This document shows positions 27,001 to 36,637 of a DNA stretch of 64,000 nt, one piece after another. Position 1 is the first letter of the stretch. Each line of letters opens with the position of its first letter. Position numbers and translations under genes: made by a program. The DNA is from WTGU01 sp965200925 (GTDB taxonomy: Bacteria > Pseudomonadota > Alphaproteobacteria > UBA828). Location of the stretch: NCBI GenBank assembly GCA_965200925.1, contig OZ241738.1:2046001-2110000 (forward strand), given 5' to 3'. A model generated the notes under the pieces. The model saw nothing but the letters and a program-made list of their open reading frames with translations. It was not told where the DNA came from and made no database searches.

Positions 27001-28119
27001 ATGCTCTGCCATCAACGATACATCCTGCGCCAGCTCGTCGGCCCGTTCGCGCTCGTTGCGTTGGGGCTCATGGCGCTCGTCTGGCTGACGCAGTCGCTTC
27101 GCGTCATCGACCTGATCGTCAACAAGGGACTGTCCTTGGGCACGTTCCTGTTCATGAGCGTGCTGCTGCTGCCCACGTTCATGGGCGCGATCCTGCAGGT
27201 GGCGCTTTTTTGCGCGCTGCTGTTCGTCTACAACAGGCTCTTCACCGACAGCGAGCTGGTCGGCCTGCGCGCCGCCGGTGTCGGCCCGTGGGCGCTGGCG
27301 GCGCCGGCCATTCTGCTCGCCACCGCGGTCGCCATCCTCTCCTATGCATCCACGATGTATCTCATGCCCAACAGCCATCGCGCGTTCAAGGAGCGGCAAT
27401 TCGTTTTGCGCAGCGACCACTCGGCGGTCCTTCTGCGCGACGGCGCCTTCAACACGTTCACGGACGACCTCACCATCTACGTGCGCGCGCGGGGGGCCGG
27501 CGGCGTTCTCAAGGGCATTCTCGTTCACGACAGCCGTACCCCCGGCAAGCCGATCACGATGATGGCCGAGAGCGGCGTTCTGACGCGCACCGACCAGGGG
27601 CCGCGCTTCATCCTGGCGAACGGCAACAGGCAACAGGTCGACAGGAAAACGTCGGCGGTCTCTCTTCTCCACTTCGAACGCTACACGATGGACCTGGGGG
27701 ACGTCTTTGAAGCCGCCGGCACGCGCTGGCGCGAGCCGCGCGAGCGCTTCCTTCACGAGCTGTTCAGCTCGAAGGAAGACGATGCGGTCACGCGGCGCCA
27801 TCGCGGCAAGTTCCTCTCCGAGGCGCACAACCGGATCGTTTCGCCTCTCTTCGCCTATGTGTTCGCCGCGATCGGCCTTGCGGCCCTGCTCTCGGGCGAG
27901 CTCGACCGGCGCGGACAATGGCGCCGAATTCTCGTGGCGATCGCCGCGGGCATCGCGGTCCAGGTCACGGGCCTCTTCCTGGTCAACGCGGTCGCCGGGA
28001 ACGACCGGCTGATCCCGCTGATGTATCTCAACGTCGCCGTCGCGATCGGCGCGGCAGTGCTCGTCCTGCACCGCCGCCCCCGCAGGGTTGTTCTTCCGCC
28101 CGCTTCCGTCGGATCGTAG
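27001..28119 (+). CDS. lptF: LPS export permease LptF
   Basis: 372 residues. Half of the LptFG inner-membrane pair that, powered by LptB, extracts lipopolysaccharide for transport to the outer membrane. The family layout is clear: three N-terminal helices, a large periplasmic jellyroll domain (about 120-260), three C-terminal helices. YILRQLVGPFALVALGLMAL and TDSELVGLRAAG are typical. lptG follows after 14 bases and lptD after that. An in-frame upstream extension is not needed. Confidence 0.95.
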   Translation: MLCHQRYILRQLVGPFALVALGLMALVWLTQSLRVIDLIVNKGLSLGTFLFMSVLLLPTFMGAILQVALFCALLFVYNRLFTDSELVGLRAAGVGPWALAAPAILLATAVAILSYASTMYLMPNSHRAFKERQFVLRSDHSAVLLRDGAFNTFTDDLTIYVRARGAGGVLKGILVHDSRTPGKPITMMAESGVLTRTDQGPRFILANGNRQQVDRKTSAVSLLHFERYTMDLGDVFEAAGTRWREPRERFLHELFSSKEDDAVTRRHRGKFLSEAHNRIVSPLFAYVFAAIGLAALLSGELDRRGQWRRILVAIAAGIAVQVTGLFLVNAVAGNDRLIPLMYLNVAVAIGAAVLVLHRRPRRVVLPPASVGS

Positions 28120-28133
28120 GGGTCTCGGGCAGG

Positions 28134-29228
28134 GTGCGCCTTTCGCCGACGATGTCGTTCTACCTCGGCAGGCGCTACCTGCTGAACGTGGCGCTCGTCT
28201 TCCTGGTTTTCGCGGCGACGATTGCGAGTGCCGACATGGTCGAACTGTTGCGCCGCACCTCCGGTCCGGGCAGGACGGTGCCCTTCGGCATCGTTCTTCA
28301 GATGGTGTTGCTGCGCGTCCCGTTCATGGCCCAGAAGGCGCTGCCGTTCGCCGTGCTCGTCGGCGGCATCCTGACGTTCGCGCGAATGACGCGGAGCCAC
28401 GAGTTGGTCGTGGCGCGTGCGGCCGGCGTCTCGGTCTGGCAGTTCTTGTTCCCGGCGCTCCTCGTCTCGATCTTGCTCGGCGGCTTCGCCATGACGGTGA
28501 TCAACCCCTTTGCCTCGGTCGCGGTGTCGCGTTACGAGCGGATGGACGCGGCGTATCTGGGTGGCGACGCGAGCCTGCTCGCGCTCTCGAAATCCGGCAT
28601 CTGGCTCCGGCAAGGCGACGGAGACGGCCAGTCGGTGGTGCATGCCGAACGCATCGACCAGGAAACGATGACACTCCATTCCGTCGTCATCTTCCTCTAT
28701 GCCGGAGAGGACAAGTTCGTGGGGCGCATCGACGCCGCGGAAGCGCGGCTCGCGGACGGATACTGGAGCCTGAAAGAAGCCCTCTTCAGCACCCCGGACG
28801 AAGAGGCGCGGTATCGGACGACCGCCCGCATAGGGACGAACCTCACCGTAGAGCGGATACAGAACAGTTTCTCGCCGCCCGAAGCCCTGTCGTTCTGGGC
28901 CTTGCCGGATTTCATCCGCGTGCTCGAGGAATCCGGCTTCTCGGCGGTGAAGCACCGCCTGCACTGGCATTCGCTGCTGGCCGGGCCGCTCCTGCTTTGC
29001 GCGATGGTTCTCGTCGCCGCGACGTTCTCGCTGCGCCTCACGCGCCGCGCCACCTGGATGCTGGTCACGGGCGCTCTTCTCGCCGGCTTCCTGTTCTACA
29101 TCGTTTCCGACCTCGCCATGGCACTCGGCCTGTCGGGCAAGATTCCGCCGACGCTGGCGGCCTGGACCCCTGCCGGTATCTTCACGCTGCTCGGCGTCGC
29201 GAGTCTCTTCCATATCGAGGACGGCTAG
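28134..29228 (+). CDS. lptG: LPS export permease LptG
   Basis: 364 residues from GTG 28134; ATG 28152 is an alternative but has no ribosome site, whereas AGGGG lies upstream of the GTG. Same six-helix plus jellyroll layout as LptF. Signatures are YLGRRYLLNVALVFLVFAA, TRSHELVVARAAGVSVWQF and, near the end, SFSPPEALSFWALPDFI. Partner of LptF in the Lpt bridge. The stop is 9 bases before lptD, so lptF-lptG-lptD form one unit. Confidence 0.94.
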   Translation: MRLSPTMSFYLGRRYLLNVALVFLVFAATIASADMVELLRRTSGPGRTVPFGIVLQMVLLRVPFMAQKALPFAVLVGGILTFARMTRSHELVVARAAGVSVWQFLFPALLVSILLGGFAMTVINPFASVAVSRYERMDAAYLGGDASLLALSKSGIWLRQGDGDGQSVVHAERIDQETMTLHSVVIFLYAGEDKFVGRIDAAEARLADGYWSLKEALFSTPDEEARYRTTARIGTNLTVERIQNSFSPPEALSFWALPDFIRVLEESGFSAVKHRLHWHSLLAGPLLLCAMVLVAATFSLRLTRRATWMLVTGALLAGFLFYIVSDLAMALGLSGKIPPTLAAWTPAGIFTLLGVASLFHIEDG

Positions 29229-29237
29229 AGCCGGGCT

Positions 29238-31400
29238 GTGAAAACCGTCCTCCGGTCCGTCCTCGCTGGGCTTCTGGCGCTCGCCGCCATACCCGCGGGC
29301 GCGCAGACGACGGCTACCGGCGAGACCGATCCCGCGAACGAATTCTCGGGTGCCGTCGTGGTGACCGCCGACGCGCTGGTCCATGACGAAGGCACCGATA
29401 CGGTGATCGCCTCCGGCAACGTCGAGATCGCCCAGGGTGCGCGGACCTTGCGCGCCGACCGCCTCCGCTACCGGCGGCGTGAGGGGACGGTGACGGCATC
29501 GGGCGGCGTCGTCCTGATCGAACCGGGGCGCGCCGCGTTGTTCGCCGACGAAGTCGCGCTCACCGATGACCTGCGGAACGGCGTGGTCCACCGGTTGAGC
29601 CTGTTGCTGGCCGACCGCTCCCGCGTCGTCGCCAACAGCGCCGAACGCCGGGACGGGAATCGCACGGTGATGCGCAAGGCGGTCTTCTCCCCGTGCAACC
29701 TGTGCCCGGAGGGCGACGCGCGCCCGCCGCTCTGGCAGATCAGGGCCCGCGAGGCGGTTCACGACGAGGCGGCACGCAGCATGACCTACCGCGGCGCGTC
29801 CCTCGAGTTGTTCGGGGTCCCGATCGCCTACACGCCCTACTTCCGCTATCCGGACCCGACGGTGAAACGCGCCTCGGGTATGCTTGCGCCGAAATACAGG
29901 ATTTCCAGCGAGCTCGGCCTGGACGTGGAAACACGGTATTACTGGAATATCGCTCCCCACCGGGACGCGACCTTCTCGCCGCGTTTCACTTCGGACGAAG
30001 GCATCGTGCTGGCCGGCGAATATCGGGAGCGCACGCACGACGGCTTTTTCGAAATCGACGGGAGCATTACCCGCCCCCACACCGAAAGCCTGGACGGCCG
30101 GAAGTTCCGCGGCCACCTCTTCACCAACGGCGCCTTCGATATCGATCCGACGTGGCGTTGGGGGTTCGATCTGAAACGCGCCCTCGACGACACCTACCTT
30201 CGCCGCTACGCCATCCTCCCGGACGACGAGCTGGTCTCCAACCTGTTCGCGGAGAGCTACAACGGGCGCAGCGTCCTGTCCGGAGACGGGTACTGGTTCC
30301 AGGGCCTCACCGCCGGCGATGATGACGACCGCATCCCGATCGTCCTGCCCCTGCTCGATGCGAACGTCGTGAGCGCTCCCGACAGCGCGGGCGGCTACCT
30401 CACGCTGGATGGCAACGTCATGGTGCTGGAACGCCAGACCGGAACCGACAGCCGGCGACTCTCCGTCACGGGCGGTTGGAACCGGCCGTTCGTCTCGGAC
30501 GGCGGCCACGTATTTCGTCTCGACGCGAACCTCCGCGGCGACCTCTACCACACCGCCGTTCCGCGCGATCCCGCGCGCCCCTCAGGGGCGAGAGAGACCC
30601 GCGTGACCGGGCGCCTCATCCCCGAGGCGGCGGTCGAGTGGCGCTTTCCCCTCGTCGCCCGCATCGGCACGGCGCGACAGGTGGTCGAGCCGATCGTCCA
30701 GGGCATCGCCAGCCCGCGCGGCGGCAATCCCGGCGAAATCCCCAACGAGGACAGCCGGGGGCTGGCCTTCAACCACGCCAACCTGTTCAGCGACAATCGC
30801 TTTACGGGCTTCGACCGGGTCGAGGGAGGACCGCGCGTCAATTACGGCGTACACCTCGGTTTCCACGGTCGGGGAGGCGAGCGCGTCGACGCCCTGCTGG
30901 GGCAGGTCGCCCGTCTGGAGGAAGACCGTTCGTTCCCCACGGAAAGCGGGCTCCGGGGCCGGTTGTCCGACTATGTCGGCCGCGTCTTCGTGCGGCCCCT
31001 GTCCTGGACGGATCTCGTCTATCGGTTTCGTTTCAACCGCCACGATTTCTCCGTCCGGCGCAGTGAGGTCGATCTCGGTGCGCGGCTCGACCGGCTGCGC
31101 GGCAGCCTGACCTATGTGGACGTCGATCGGCACGCGGAGGGCGGAACGGTGCCATCCGGCAACCGCAAAGAAATCGTCCTGGACGGCGCGGCCGAGTTTC
31201 TCGACGGCTGGACGTTCTCCGCCAGGACGCGCCGCAATCTCGCGGGCGCCGGCGCCACGGTCGACTGGAGCGTCGGCCTCTCCTATCAGGACGAGTGCGT
31301 TCTCGTCGACACGCGGATGGTTCGCTCGTTCACGCGCGATCGTGACGTCGAACCGGACACGCGGTTCCTCCTCACTGTTCTCTTGAAACACGCGGGTTGA
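29238..31400 (+). CDS. lptD: LPS-assembly outer-membrane protein LptD
   Basis: 720 residues, starting with GTG and a signal peptide (LRSVLAGLLALAAIPAGAQ). The N-terminal OstA/jellyroll repeats (about 40-150, DTVIASGNVEIAQGARTLRAD) receive LPS from LptA. The rest is a large beta-barrel domain in which IAYTPYFRYPDP is the family signature. Two Cys lie close together in FSPCNLCPEGD. It forms the outer-membrane plug complex with LptE, which is not in the window. Followed by the SurA-like chaperone gene. Confidence 0.94.
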   Translation: MKTVLRSVLAGLLALAAIPAGAQTTATGETDPANEFSGAVVVTADALVHDEGTDTVIASGNVEIAQGARTLRADRLRYRRREGTVTASGGVVLIEPGRAALFADEVALTDDLRNGVVHRLSLLLADRSRVVANSAERRDGNRTVMRKAVFSPCNLCPEGDARPPLWQIRAREAVHDEAARSMTYRGASLELFGVPIAYTPYFRYPDPTVKRASGMLAPKYRISSELGLDVETRYYWNIAPHRDATFSPRFTSDEGIVLAGEYRERTHDGFFEIDGSITRPHTESLDGRKFRGHLFTNGAFDIDPTWRWGFDLKRALDDTYLRRYAILPDDELVSNLFAESYNGRSVLSGDGYWFQGLTAGDDDDRIPIVLPLLDANVVSAPDSAGGYLTLDGNVMVLERQTGTDSRRLSVTGGWNRPFVSDGGHVFRLDANLRGDLYHTAVPRDPARPSGARETRVTGRLIPEAAVEWRFPLVARIGTARQVVEPIVQGIASPRGGNPGEIPNEDSRGLAFNHANLFSDNRFTGFDRVEGGPRVNYGVHLGFHGRGGERVDALLGQVARLEEDRSFPTESGLRGRLSDYVGRVFVRPLSWTDLVYRFRFNRHDFSVRRSEVDLGARLDRLRGSLTYVDVDRHAEGGTVPSGNRKEIVLDGAAEFLDGWTFSARTRRNLAGAGATVDWSVGLSYQDECVLVDTRMVRSFTRDRDVEPDTRFLLTVLLKHAG

Positions 31401-31408
31401 AGCCGGCC

Positions 31409-32674
31409 ATGACATTCTCCTCCCTCCCCAGGATCCTGTTGTTGGCGCTCGGGCTGGCTCCGGCGCTTGTCGGACCGGCCGAGCGGGCGGGCAGCCAGGA
31501 GTCCTTGCGAATCGCCGCGGTGGTCAATGACGAGGTGATCTCCGTTTACGACCTCGCGGCCCGGATCGACATCGCGGTCACCGCGTCCCGCTTGCGGGAC
31601 GGCCCGGCGCTCCGCCGGCAATTGGCGCCGCAGATCCTCCGCTCCCTGGTCGACGAACGGCTGAAAATGCAGGAGGCGGAACGTCTGGCGCTGACCGTCG
31701 GCGAAGCGGAGCTCGCGAGCGCGATGCGGCTGATCGAAGAGCGCAACGGCATCACCCCCGGCGGGCTTGGCGCTTTTCTGGAGAGTCAGGGTCTCGACGA
31801 CTCGGCCGTCGAGGATCAGATGCGCGCGGAAATCGTCTGGTCCAAACTCGTGCGGCACCGCTTCGGCGCGTCTGTTTCCGTCGGTGAGGACGAGATCGAC
31901 GCGGCGATCGCCCGCCTCGAGGGAAACCGGGGACGACCGGAATACCGGGTCGCGGAGATCTTCCTCGCGATCGAATCGCCCGACCGGGAAGGCGCGGTGC
32001 GCACCGCCGCCGAGCGGCTTCACGACCAGCTGGCCGGCGGCGCCAGTTTCGCCCGGATCGCCCGGCAGTTCTCCCAGAGCGCCACCGCGGCGGTGGGCGG
32101 CGATGTCGGCTGGGTGGTCGAGGGCCGGCTCCCGAGCGAGATCGACGCCGTCCTGTCGGATATGGAGCCGGGAGCGATCTCCCGCCCGATACGGGCGTTC
32201 GACGGCTATTACATCGTCTCCCTGATCGATCGCCGGACGGTGCTTTCGCCCGACCCGCTCGACGACAGGGTGCGCTTGGCCCAGCTCGTCGTAACCCCCG
32301 ACCGGGCCGAGGCGCTCCAGGCGGATGGCGCCCTGGCGCGTCTGCAGGAGATCGACGGTTGCGATGCGTTGCTCGCCCGCGCGCGTGCGATCGGCACAGG
32401 CGAGTCCGGCGACTTGGGCCAAGTCGTCTTGCGGGAACTTCCCGCCGATATCCGGACCGTCGCCAATGTCCTGCCGGTCGGTCGCGCCAGCGCGCCGCTT
32501 CCCCACGAGGGCGGCCTGCGGGTCCTCATGGTGTGCGAGCGGGACAAGGCGCAGGCCGGGCGCCCCGACCGCGACGCCGTCCGGCAGGACATCGCCGGCC
32601 GCAGGATGGAGATGCTCGCGCGCCGCTACCTGCGCGACCTGCGCCGTGCGGCGTTCGTCGACATCCGTCTCTGA
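31409..32674 (+). CDS. surA: SurA-like periplasmic peptidyl-prolyl isomerase/chaperone
   Basis: 421 residues. Exported (ILLLALGLAPALVGPA), with the SurA N-terminal chaperone domain (VVNDEVISVYDLAARID is the hallmark), one parvulin domain at about 170-265 (RVAEIFLAIE, GGDVGWV, FDGYYIV) and a C-terminal helix. It assists folding of outer-membrane beta barrels such as LptD. ATG 31409 lies 8 bases after the lptD stop; a TTG at 31397 overlapping lptD is possible. It carries one recognisable rotamase domain rather than the two of enteric SurA, as is common in alphaproteobacteria. Confidence 0.9.
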   Translation: MTFSSLPRILLLALGLAPALVGPAERAGSQESLRIAAVVNDEVISVYDLAARIDIAVTASRLRDGPALRRQLAPQILRSLVDERLKMQEAERLALTVGEAELASAMRLIEERNGITPGGLGAFLESQGLDDSAVEDQMRAEIVWSKLVRHRFGASVSVGEDEIDAAIARLEGNRGRPEYRVAEIFLAIESPDREGAVRTAAERLHDQLAGGASFARIARQFSQSATAAVGGDVGWVVEGRLPSEIDAVLSDMEPGAISRPIRAFDGYYIVSLIDRRTVLSPDPLDDRVRLAQLVVTPDRAEALQADGALARLQEIDGCDALLARARAIGTGESGDLGQVVLRELPADIRTVANVLPVGRASAPLPHEGGLRVLMVCERDKAQAGRPDRDAVRQDIAGRRMEMLARRYLRDLRRAAFVDIRL

Positions 32675-33563
32675 GCCGGCGCCGGCCGCTCGCGGCGCGT
32701 CCCTCGGTGCGGTCGTCGCCCGCCACGGCCTGCGCCCGCGACGGGCGCTCGGGCAGCATTTCCTGCTGGATGAAAACCTGTGCCGCCGCATCGTCCGCTC
32801 CGCCCGATTGCAGGAAGGAGCCACCGTCCTGGAGGTCGGCCCCGGCCCCGGTGGATTGACCCGCTCTCTCCTCGCGAGCGGCGCGGCCCGCGTCGTCGCG
32901 CTGGAGAAGGACCGCCGTTGCGTCGCCGCCCTGCGCGATCTCGCGGCGGATTTTCCGGACCGACTCGCCGTCATCGAGGGGGACGCGCTCGCGTTCGACG
33001 TGGCGACTCTCGGCCGCGGACGATTCGCGATCGTGGCGAATCTCCCCTACAACATCGGCACGCGGCTGCTGTTGCGCTGGCTCGAACGGGTCGAACGGCT
33101 GGAGAGCATGACCCTGATGTTCCAGAAGGAAGTCGCCGCGCGAATCACGGCGACGAGCGGGCGCGATTTCGGCGGCCTGTCTGTCCGCGCGCAATGGCTC
33201 TGCACCTGTGAGAGGCTTTTCGACGTGACCCCGAAGGCGTTTCTGCCGCCGCCCTCCGTCGTCTCGACCGTGGTTCGCCTCGTCCCCCGGGCCGTGCCGC
33301 TCGCGCCGGCGGCGGCACGGGCGCTCGACGCCGTGACGCGCGCGGCGTTCGGCCAGCGCAGGAAGACGCTGCGCCGCGCCTTGCGGCGCCTCACGGCGGA
33401 TCCATCGGCGCTGCTCCAAGGCGCGGGCCTCCCGCCGGATTCGCGCGCGGAGGAGCTTTCGATCGGCGATTTCTGCGCGCTCGCGCGCGCCTGGGCAGCG
33501 ACGGAAGAGGCGCGCAGTGAATTCCGTCGCCGACGCCGTCCCGCCGTTGCCGCCCATCGTTGA
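32646..33563 (+). CDS. rsmA: 16S rRNA dimethyltransferase KsgA/RsmA
   Basis: 305 residues from GTG 32646, overlapping the end of the surA-like gene by 29 bases; no other start codon is in frame before the conserved part. Dimethylates two adjacent adenosines near the 3' end of 16S rRNA. Motifs are RRALGQHFLLD, the SAM-binding VLEVGPGPGGLT, the catalytic NLPYNI and the C-terminal FGQRRKTLRRAL. In most proteobacteria pdxA lies between surA and rsmA; here it is absent. Confidence 0.95.
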   Translation: MRRSSTSVSEPAPAARGASLGAVVARHGLRPRRALGQHFLLDENLCRRIVRSARLQEGATVLEVGPGPGGLTRSLLASGAARVVALEKDRRCVAALRDLAADFPDRLAVIEGDALAFDVATLGRGRFAIVANLPYNIGTRLLLRWLERVERLESMTLMFQKEVAARITATSGRDFGGLSVRAQWLCTCERLFDVTPKAFLPPPSVVSTVVRLVPRAVPLAPAAARALDAVTRAAFGQRRKTLRRALRRLTADPSALLQGAGLPPDSRAEELSIGDFCALARAWAATEEARSEFRRRRRPAVAAHR

Positions 33564-33575
33564 GAACCCGGGCCG

Positions 33576-34091
33576 ATGATCGCCGTCCGCCCCGAGAGGC
33601 CGCAGGACGGCCCGTCGATCGAGGCCCTGCTGGACCGCGCGTTCGGCGGCGGGCGCCGCGCGCGACCGTCATACCGCCTGCGCGAGGGCGTCGCGCCGGT
33701 CGGCGGCCTCTGCCTGGTCGCGGAGGGCGAGGGGGGCATTGTCGGGACGATCCGCTACTGGCCGATCGTCATCGGCACGGCGCGGCCTGCGCTGCTGCTG
33801 GGGCCCGTCGCGGTCGATCCGACACACCAGCGGCGCGGAATCGGCCGACTCCTGGTGCGCGCCTCTCTCGAGAAAGCGGCGGTGGCTGGCCACGAAGCCG
33901 TTGTCGCCGTGGGAACGCCGGCCTATCTCGGCCGCTTCGGCTTCGCGTCCGCGGCCGACCACGGGATCGACCTTCCGGGCCTCGACGAACCGCGCCGGCT
34001 TCTCTCCCTCTCCCTCGCCCCGGGCGCCCTCGACGGCGGCGGGGGCGCGGTCGCGCGGGTCACCCCACTGCCGGCCGCGCGCCGGCCGTGA
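33576..34091 (+). CDS. GNAT-family N-acetyltransferase
   Basis: 171 residues. The acetyl-CoA loop QRRGIGRLLVRA follows LLGPVAVDP, and YLGRFGF marks the end of the fold, as in YhbS-like acetyltransferases. The substrate is unknown. It starts 12 bases after rsmA and may share its transcript. Its last 32 bases overlap the 3' end of gmk on the opposite strand, so the Gly/Ala-rich tail is probably dispensable. Confidence 0.85.
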   Translation: MIAVRPERPQDGPSIEALLDRAFGGGRRARPSYRLREGVAPVGGLCLVAEGEGGIVGTIRYWPIVIGTARPALLLGPVAVDPTHQRRGIGRLLVRASLEKAAVAGHEAVVAVGTPAYLGRFGFASAADHGIDLPGLDEPRRLLSLSLAPGALDGGGGAVARVTPLPAARRP

Positions 34092-34728
34092 GCTGCTCGA
34101 TGAAGCCGTCGAGCGCGCCCAGACGGCGGCGGCGCAGCCGCTCCGCACGGAGGACGGACCGTACCTCGCCCACGCTCCGCTCGAGGTCGTCGTTGACCAC
34201 GACGTAGTCGTATTCGTCGTAGTGACGCATCTCGTCGGCGGCGCGGTTCATGCGCGCCGCGACGACGGCCACGTCATCTTGCGCGCGTCGCCTGAGCCGC
34301 TCTTCGAGCGCCGCGAAGGACGGCGGCAGGATGAACACGCGGATCAGATCCCGCGGCACCGCCTGCGCGAGCTGCTGGCCACCCTGCCAATCGATGTCGA
34401 ACACGACGTCGCGCCCGGCGGCCACCGATCGTTCGACCGGTGCGCGGGCGGTGCCATACCAGTGGCCGAACACTTCAGCCCGCTCGAGAAACGCACCGTC
34501 CGCGCGGAGCCGGGCGAAGGTCGCGCGGTCGACGAAATGGTAGTCGCGCCCGCCGACCTCGTCGGGCCGCTTCGGCCGGGTGGTGTGCGAGATCGAGACC
34601 GACAGCCGGTCACCTTCGAGCGCACGCAGGCGGCGGGTGATGGTCGTCTTTCCGGCGCCCGAGGGCGAGGACAACACCAGCAAGAGGCCGCGGCGCCCGA
34701 GGTCCGGAGGATCGCGGGAAACGCGCAT
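34060..34728 (-). CDS. gmk: Guanylate kinase
   Basis: 222 residues. Phosphorylates GMP to GDP with ATP. The P-loop SSPSGAGKTTI and the GMP-binding stretch SHTTRPKRPDEVGGRDYHF are intact, as is the lid region. It lies 3 bases after yicC, a pairing common in proteobacteria. The C-terminus is slightly long (about 15 residues) and is the part that overlaps the acetyltransferase gene on the other strand. Confidence 0.96.
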   Translation of the reverse strand: MRVSRDPPDLGRRGLLLVLSSPSGAGKTTITRRLRALEGDRLSVSISHTTRPKRPDEVGGRDYHFVDRATFARLRADGAFLERAEVFGHWYGTARAPVERSVAAGRDVVFDIDWQGGQQLAQAVPRDLIRVFILPPSFAALEERLRRRAQDDVAVVAARMNRAADEMRHYDEYDYVVVNDDLERSVGEVRSVLRAERLRRRRLGALDGFIEQLTAGARPAVG

Positions 34729-34731
34729 CGG

Positions 34732-35619
34732 TCACTCGACGTTCTGGACCTGCTCGCGGAAGCGATCGGCCGCGGACTTGATCGCGAGGCCGACACCCGT
34801 GAGCGCCGCGTCGGACGCCTTGGCGCAGAGCGTGTTGGCTTCCCGATTGAACTCCTGGGCCAGGAAATCGAGCTTCCGCCCGACCGCTCCGTCCTCCTTC
34901 AGGTGGCGTGCCGCCGCCGCGCAATGGGCGGTCAACCGTTCGATCTCCTCGGTCACGTCGGCCTTGGCCGCCAGCACGGCGAGCTCGGCGGCGAGCCGAT
35001 CCTCGGGCAGCGGCGCCCCGGCACCGATCAGCGCCGCCACTTGCGCGCGAAGCCGCTCGCCCATCGGCGCCAGGCGTCGCGCCGCCCGTTCCTCAGCTTG
35101 CCGCGTCAACGACTCGATCTCCGCGATGCGATCGGCGAGCACGGCCGCGAGCGCCGCCCCCTCGGCCCGTCGTTCCCGCACCAACAGGGCGAGGGCGTCG
35201 TCCAGATCCCGGAGCATGGCCTCTTCCTGCTGTTCGTACCGGGCTTCGCCGCGCGTCTGCTCCACGGGTTCGATCACGCCACGCAACGCCAACAGGCCGT
35301 CCAGGCGCGGCTCCCCGACGCCCTCCGCGCCGCGATATTCGGCGGCGACCGCGATTAATTCGTCCAGCAAGGCTCTGTTGACACGCACCGCGCCAGCGCC
35401 CGGCGCCTGCGAGAGCTGGAGCGCCACGGTCACGCTCCCGCGGCGGAGCCGGGACGAGACCGCCGCCCGCACCTTCGGGTCGAGCCGTTCCCTCCCCGGC
35501 GGCATGCGGCAGCGAATATCCAGACCGCGCCCGTTCACGCTCCTGACTTCCCAACGCCATCCGAGGGTGTCGTCGCGCCCGTCCGTGCATGCGAAGCCGG
35601 TCATGCTGGAAATGCTCAA
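34732..35619 (-). CDS. yicC: YicC-family endoribonuclease
   Basis: 295 residues. Begins with the family signature SSMTGFACTDGRDDTLGWRW and ends with the conserved GRKLDFLAQEFNREANTLCA and KSAADRFREQVQNVE. The middle is helical. Members of the family act as endoribonucleases in stress RNA turnover. It sits between mltG (16 bases upstream) and gmk (3 bases downstream), the usual neighbourhood. Confidence 0.94.
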   Translation of the reverse strand: MSISSMTGFACTDGRDDTLGWRWEVRSVNGRGLDIRCRMPPGRERLDPKVRAAVSSRLRRGSVTVALQLSQAPGAGAVRVNRALLDELIAVAAEYRGAEGVGEPRLDGLLALRGVIEPVEQTRGEARYEQQEEAMLRDLDDALALLVRERRAEGAALAAVLADRIAEIESLTRQAEERAARRLAPMGERLRAQVAALIGAGAPLPEDRLAAELAVLAAKADVTEEIERLTAHCAAAARHLKEDGAVGRKLDFLAQEFNREANTLCAKASDAALTGVGLAIKSAADRFREQVQNVE

Positions 35620-35635
35620 GCTGGCGCGCTCCCCG

Positions 35636-36631
35636 CTAGCGCCGAGCCCGCCGCTCGCGGGCGCGCCAACGCGCGACGTTGCGGTTGTGCTCGTCGAGCG
35701 TCACGGCGAAGGCGTGGCCGCCGGAGCCGTCGGCGACGAAATAAAGCGCGTCGGTATCGGCGGGGTGCAGAACGGCGTCGATCGCCGACCGACCGGGGTT
35801 GGTGATCGGCCCCGGCGGCAGGCCGCCGTGGCGATAGGTGTTGTAGGGGTCATCGATTGCCAGGTCGCGCCGCGACAGGGGCCGCCCCAGCGGCGCCTTC
35901 CCCGCCGTCAGCGCGTAGATCACCGTCGGATCCGATTGCAGCCGCATGCCCTTCCGCAGCCGGTTCAGGAACACCGCGGCGACCACCGGCCGCTCGGCGG
36001 CGACGCCCGTCTCCTTCTCGACGATCGAGGCCAGGACCAGGGCCTGGTACGCCGAGTCGAGGCCGACCGCCGGGTCGCGCCGGCGCCAGAGTTCGTCCAG
36101 CGCGCGCGTCATGCCATCCCGCATGCGGGCGACGATCCTGTCCCGCCGGTCCCCCAGCACATAATGGTAGGTCTCGGGCAGAAGCGTCCCTTCCTCCGGG
36201 AGCGCCGCCACCTCGCCGACGAGCCCCGGCGCGCCGTTCAGCCGGGCGACGATCTCGGCGCTGGTCAGGCCCTCGGCGATGGTGAGACGCCGCGCGACCG
36301 TCGCGCCGGCGACCAGCTTTTCCATCACGCCGCACGGCGTGACCAGCGCCTCGAACGCATACTCGCCGGCCTTGAGCGCGCGCTCCCGGCCTTCGAGCCA
36401 GACGCCGGCGGCGAAGAGCGTCGGGTCGCCGACGACTCCCGCTTCGGCCAGCCGGTCGGCGATGGCCCAGGCACCGAGCCCCTGCGGCAGGACGATCGTG
36501 CGGGTTTCGCGCAGCGGCCCCGGGCGGTCGAACGCGCTCCTGACGTGGAGCCAGCCGGCGGCCAGCAGGACGAGCGCGAGGCCGACGATGCCCGCCGCGC
36601 CGATCAGCGGCCACCGGACGGTGCGCCTCAT
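35636..36631 (-). CDS. mltG: Endolytic peptidoglycan transglycosylase MltG
   Basis: 331 residues with one N-terminal helix (LIGAAGIVGLALVLLAAGWL) and the periplasmic YceG/LytG domain. The catalytic Glu lies in LASIVEKETGVAAERPVVA, followed by FLNRLRKGMRLQSDPTVIY. It cleaves nascent glycan strands and so sets their length. The start is 6 bases after the stop of fabF; the fabF-mltG-yicC-gmk order is common in alphaproteobacteria. Confidence 0.95.
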   Translation of the reverse strand: MRRTVRWPLIGAAGIVGLALVLLAAGWLHVRSAFDRPGPLRETRTIVLPQGLGAWAIADRLAEAGVVGDPTLFAAGVWLEGRERALKAGEYAFEALVTPCGVMEKLVAGATVARRLTIAEGLTSAEIVARLNGAPGLVGEVAALPEEGTLLPETYHYVLGDRRDRIVARMRDGMTRALDELWRRRDPAVGLDSAYQALVLASIVEKETGVAAERPVVAAVFLNRLRKGMRLQSDPTVIYALTAGKAPLGRPLSRRDLAIDDPYNTYRHGGLPPGPITNPGRSAIDAVLHPADTDALYFVADGSGGHAFAVTLDEHNRNVARWRARERRARR

Positions 36632-36637
36632 GCCGCG

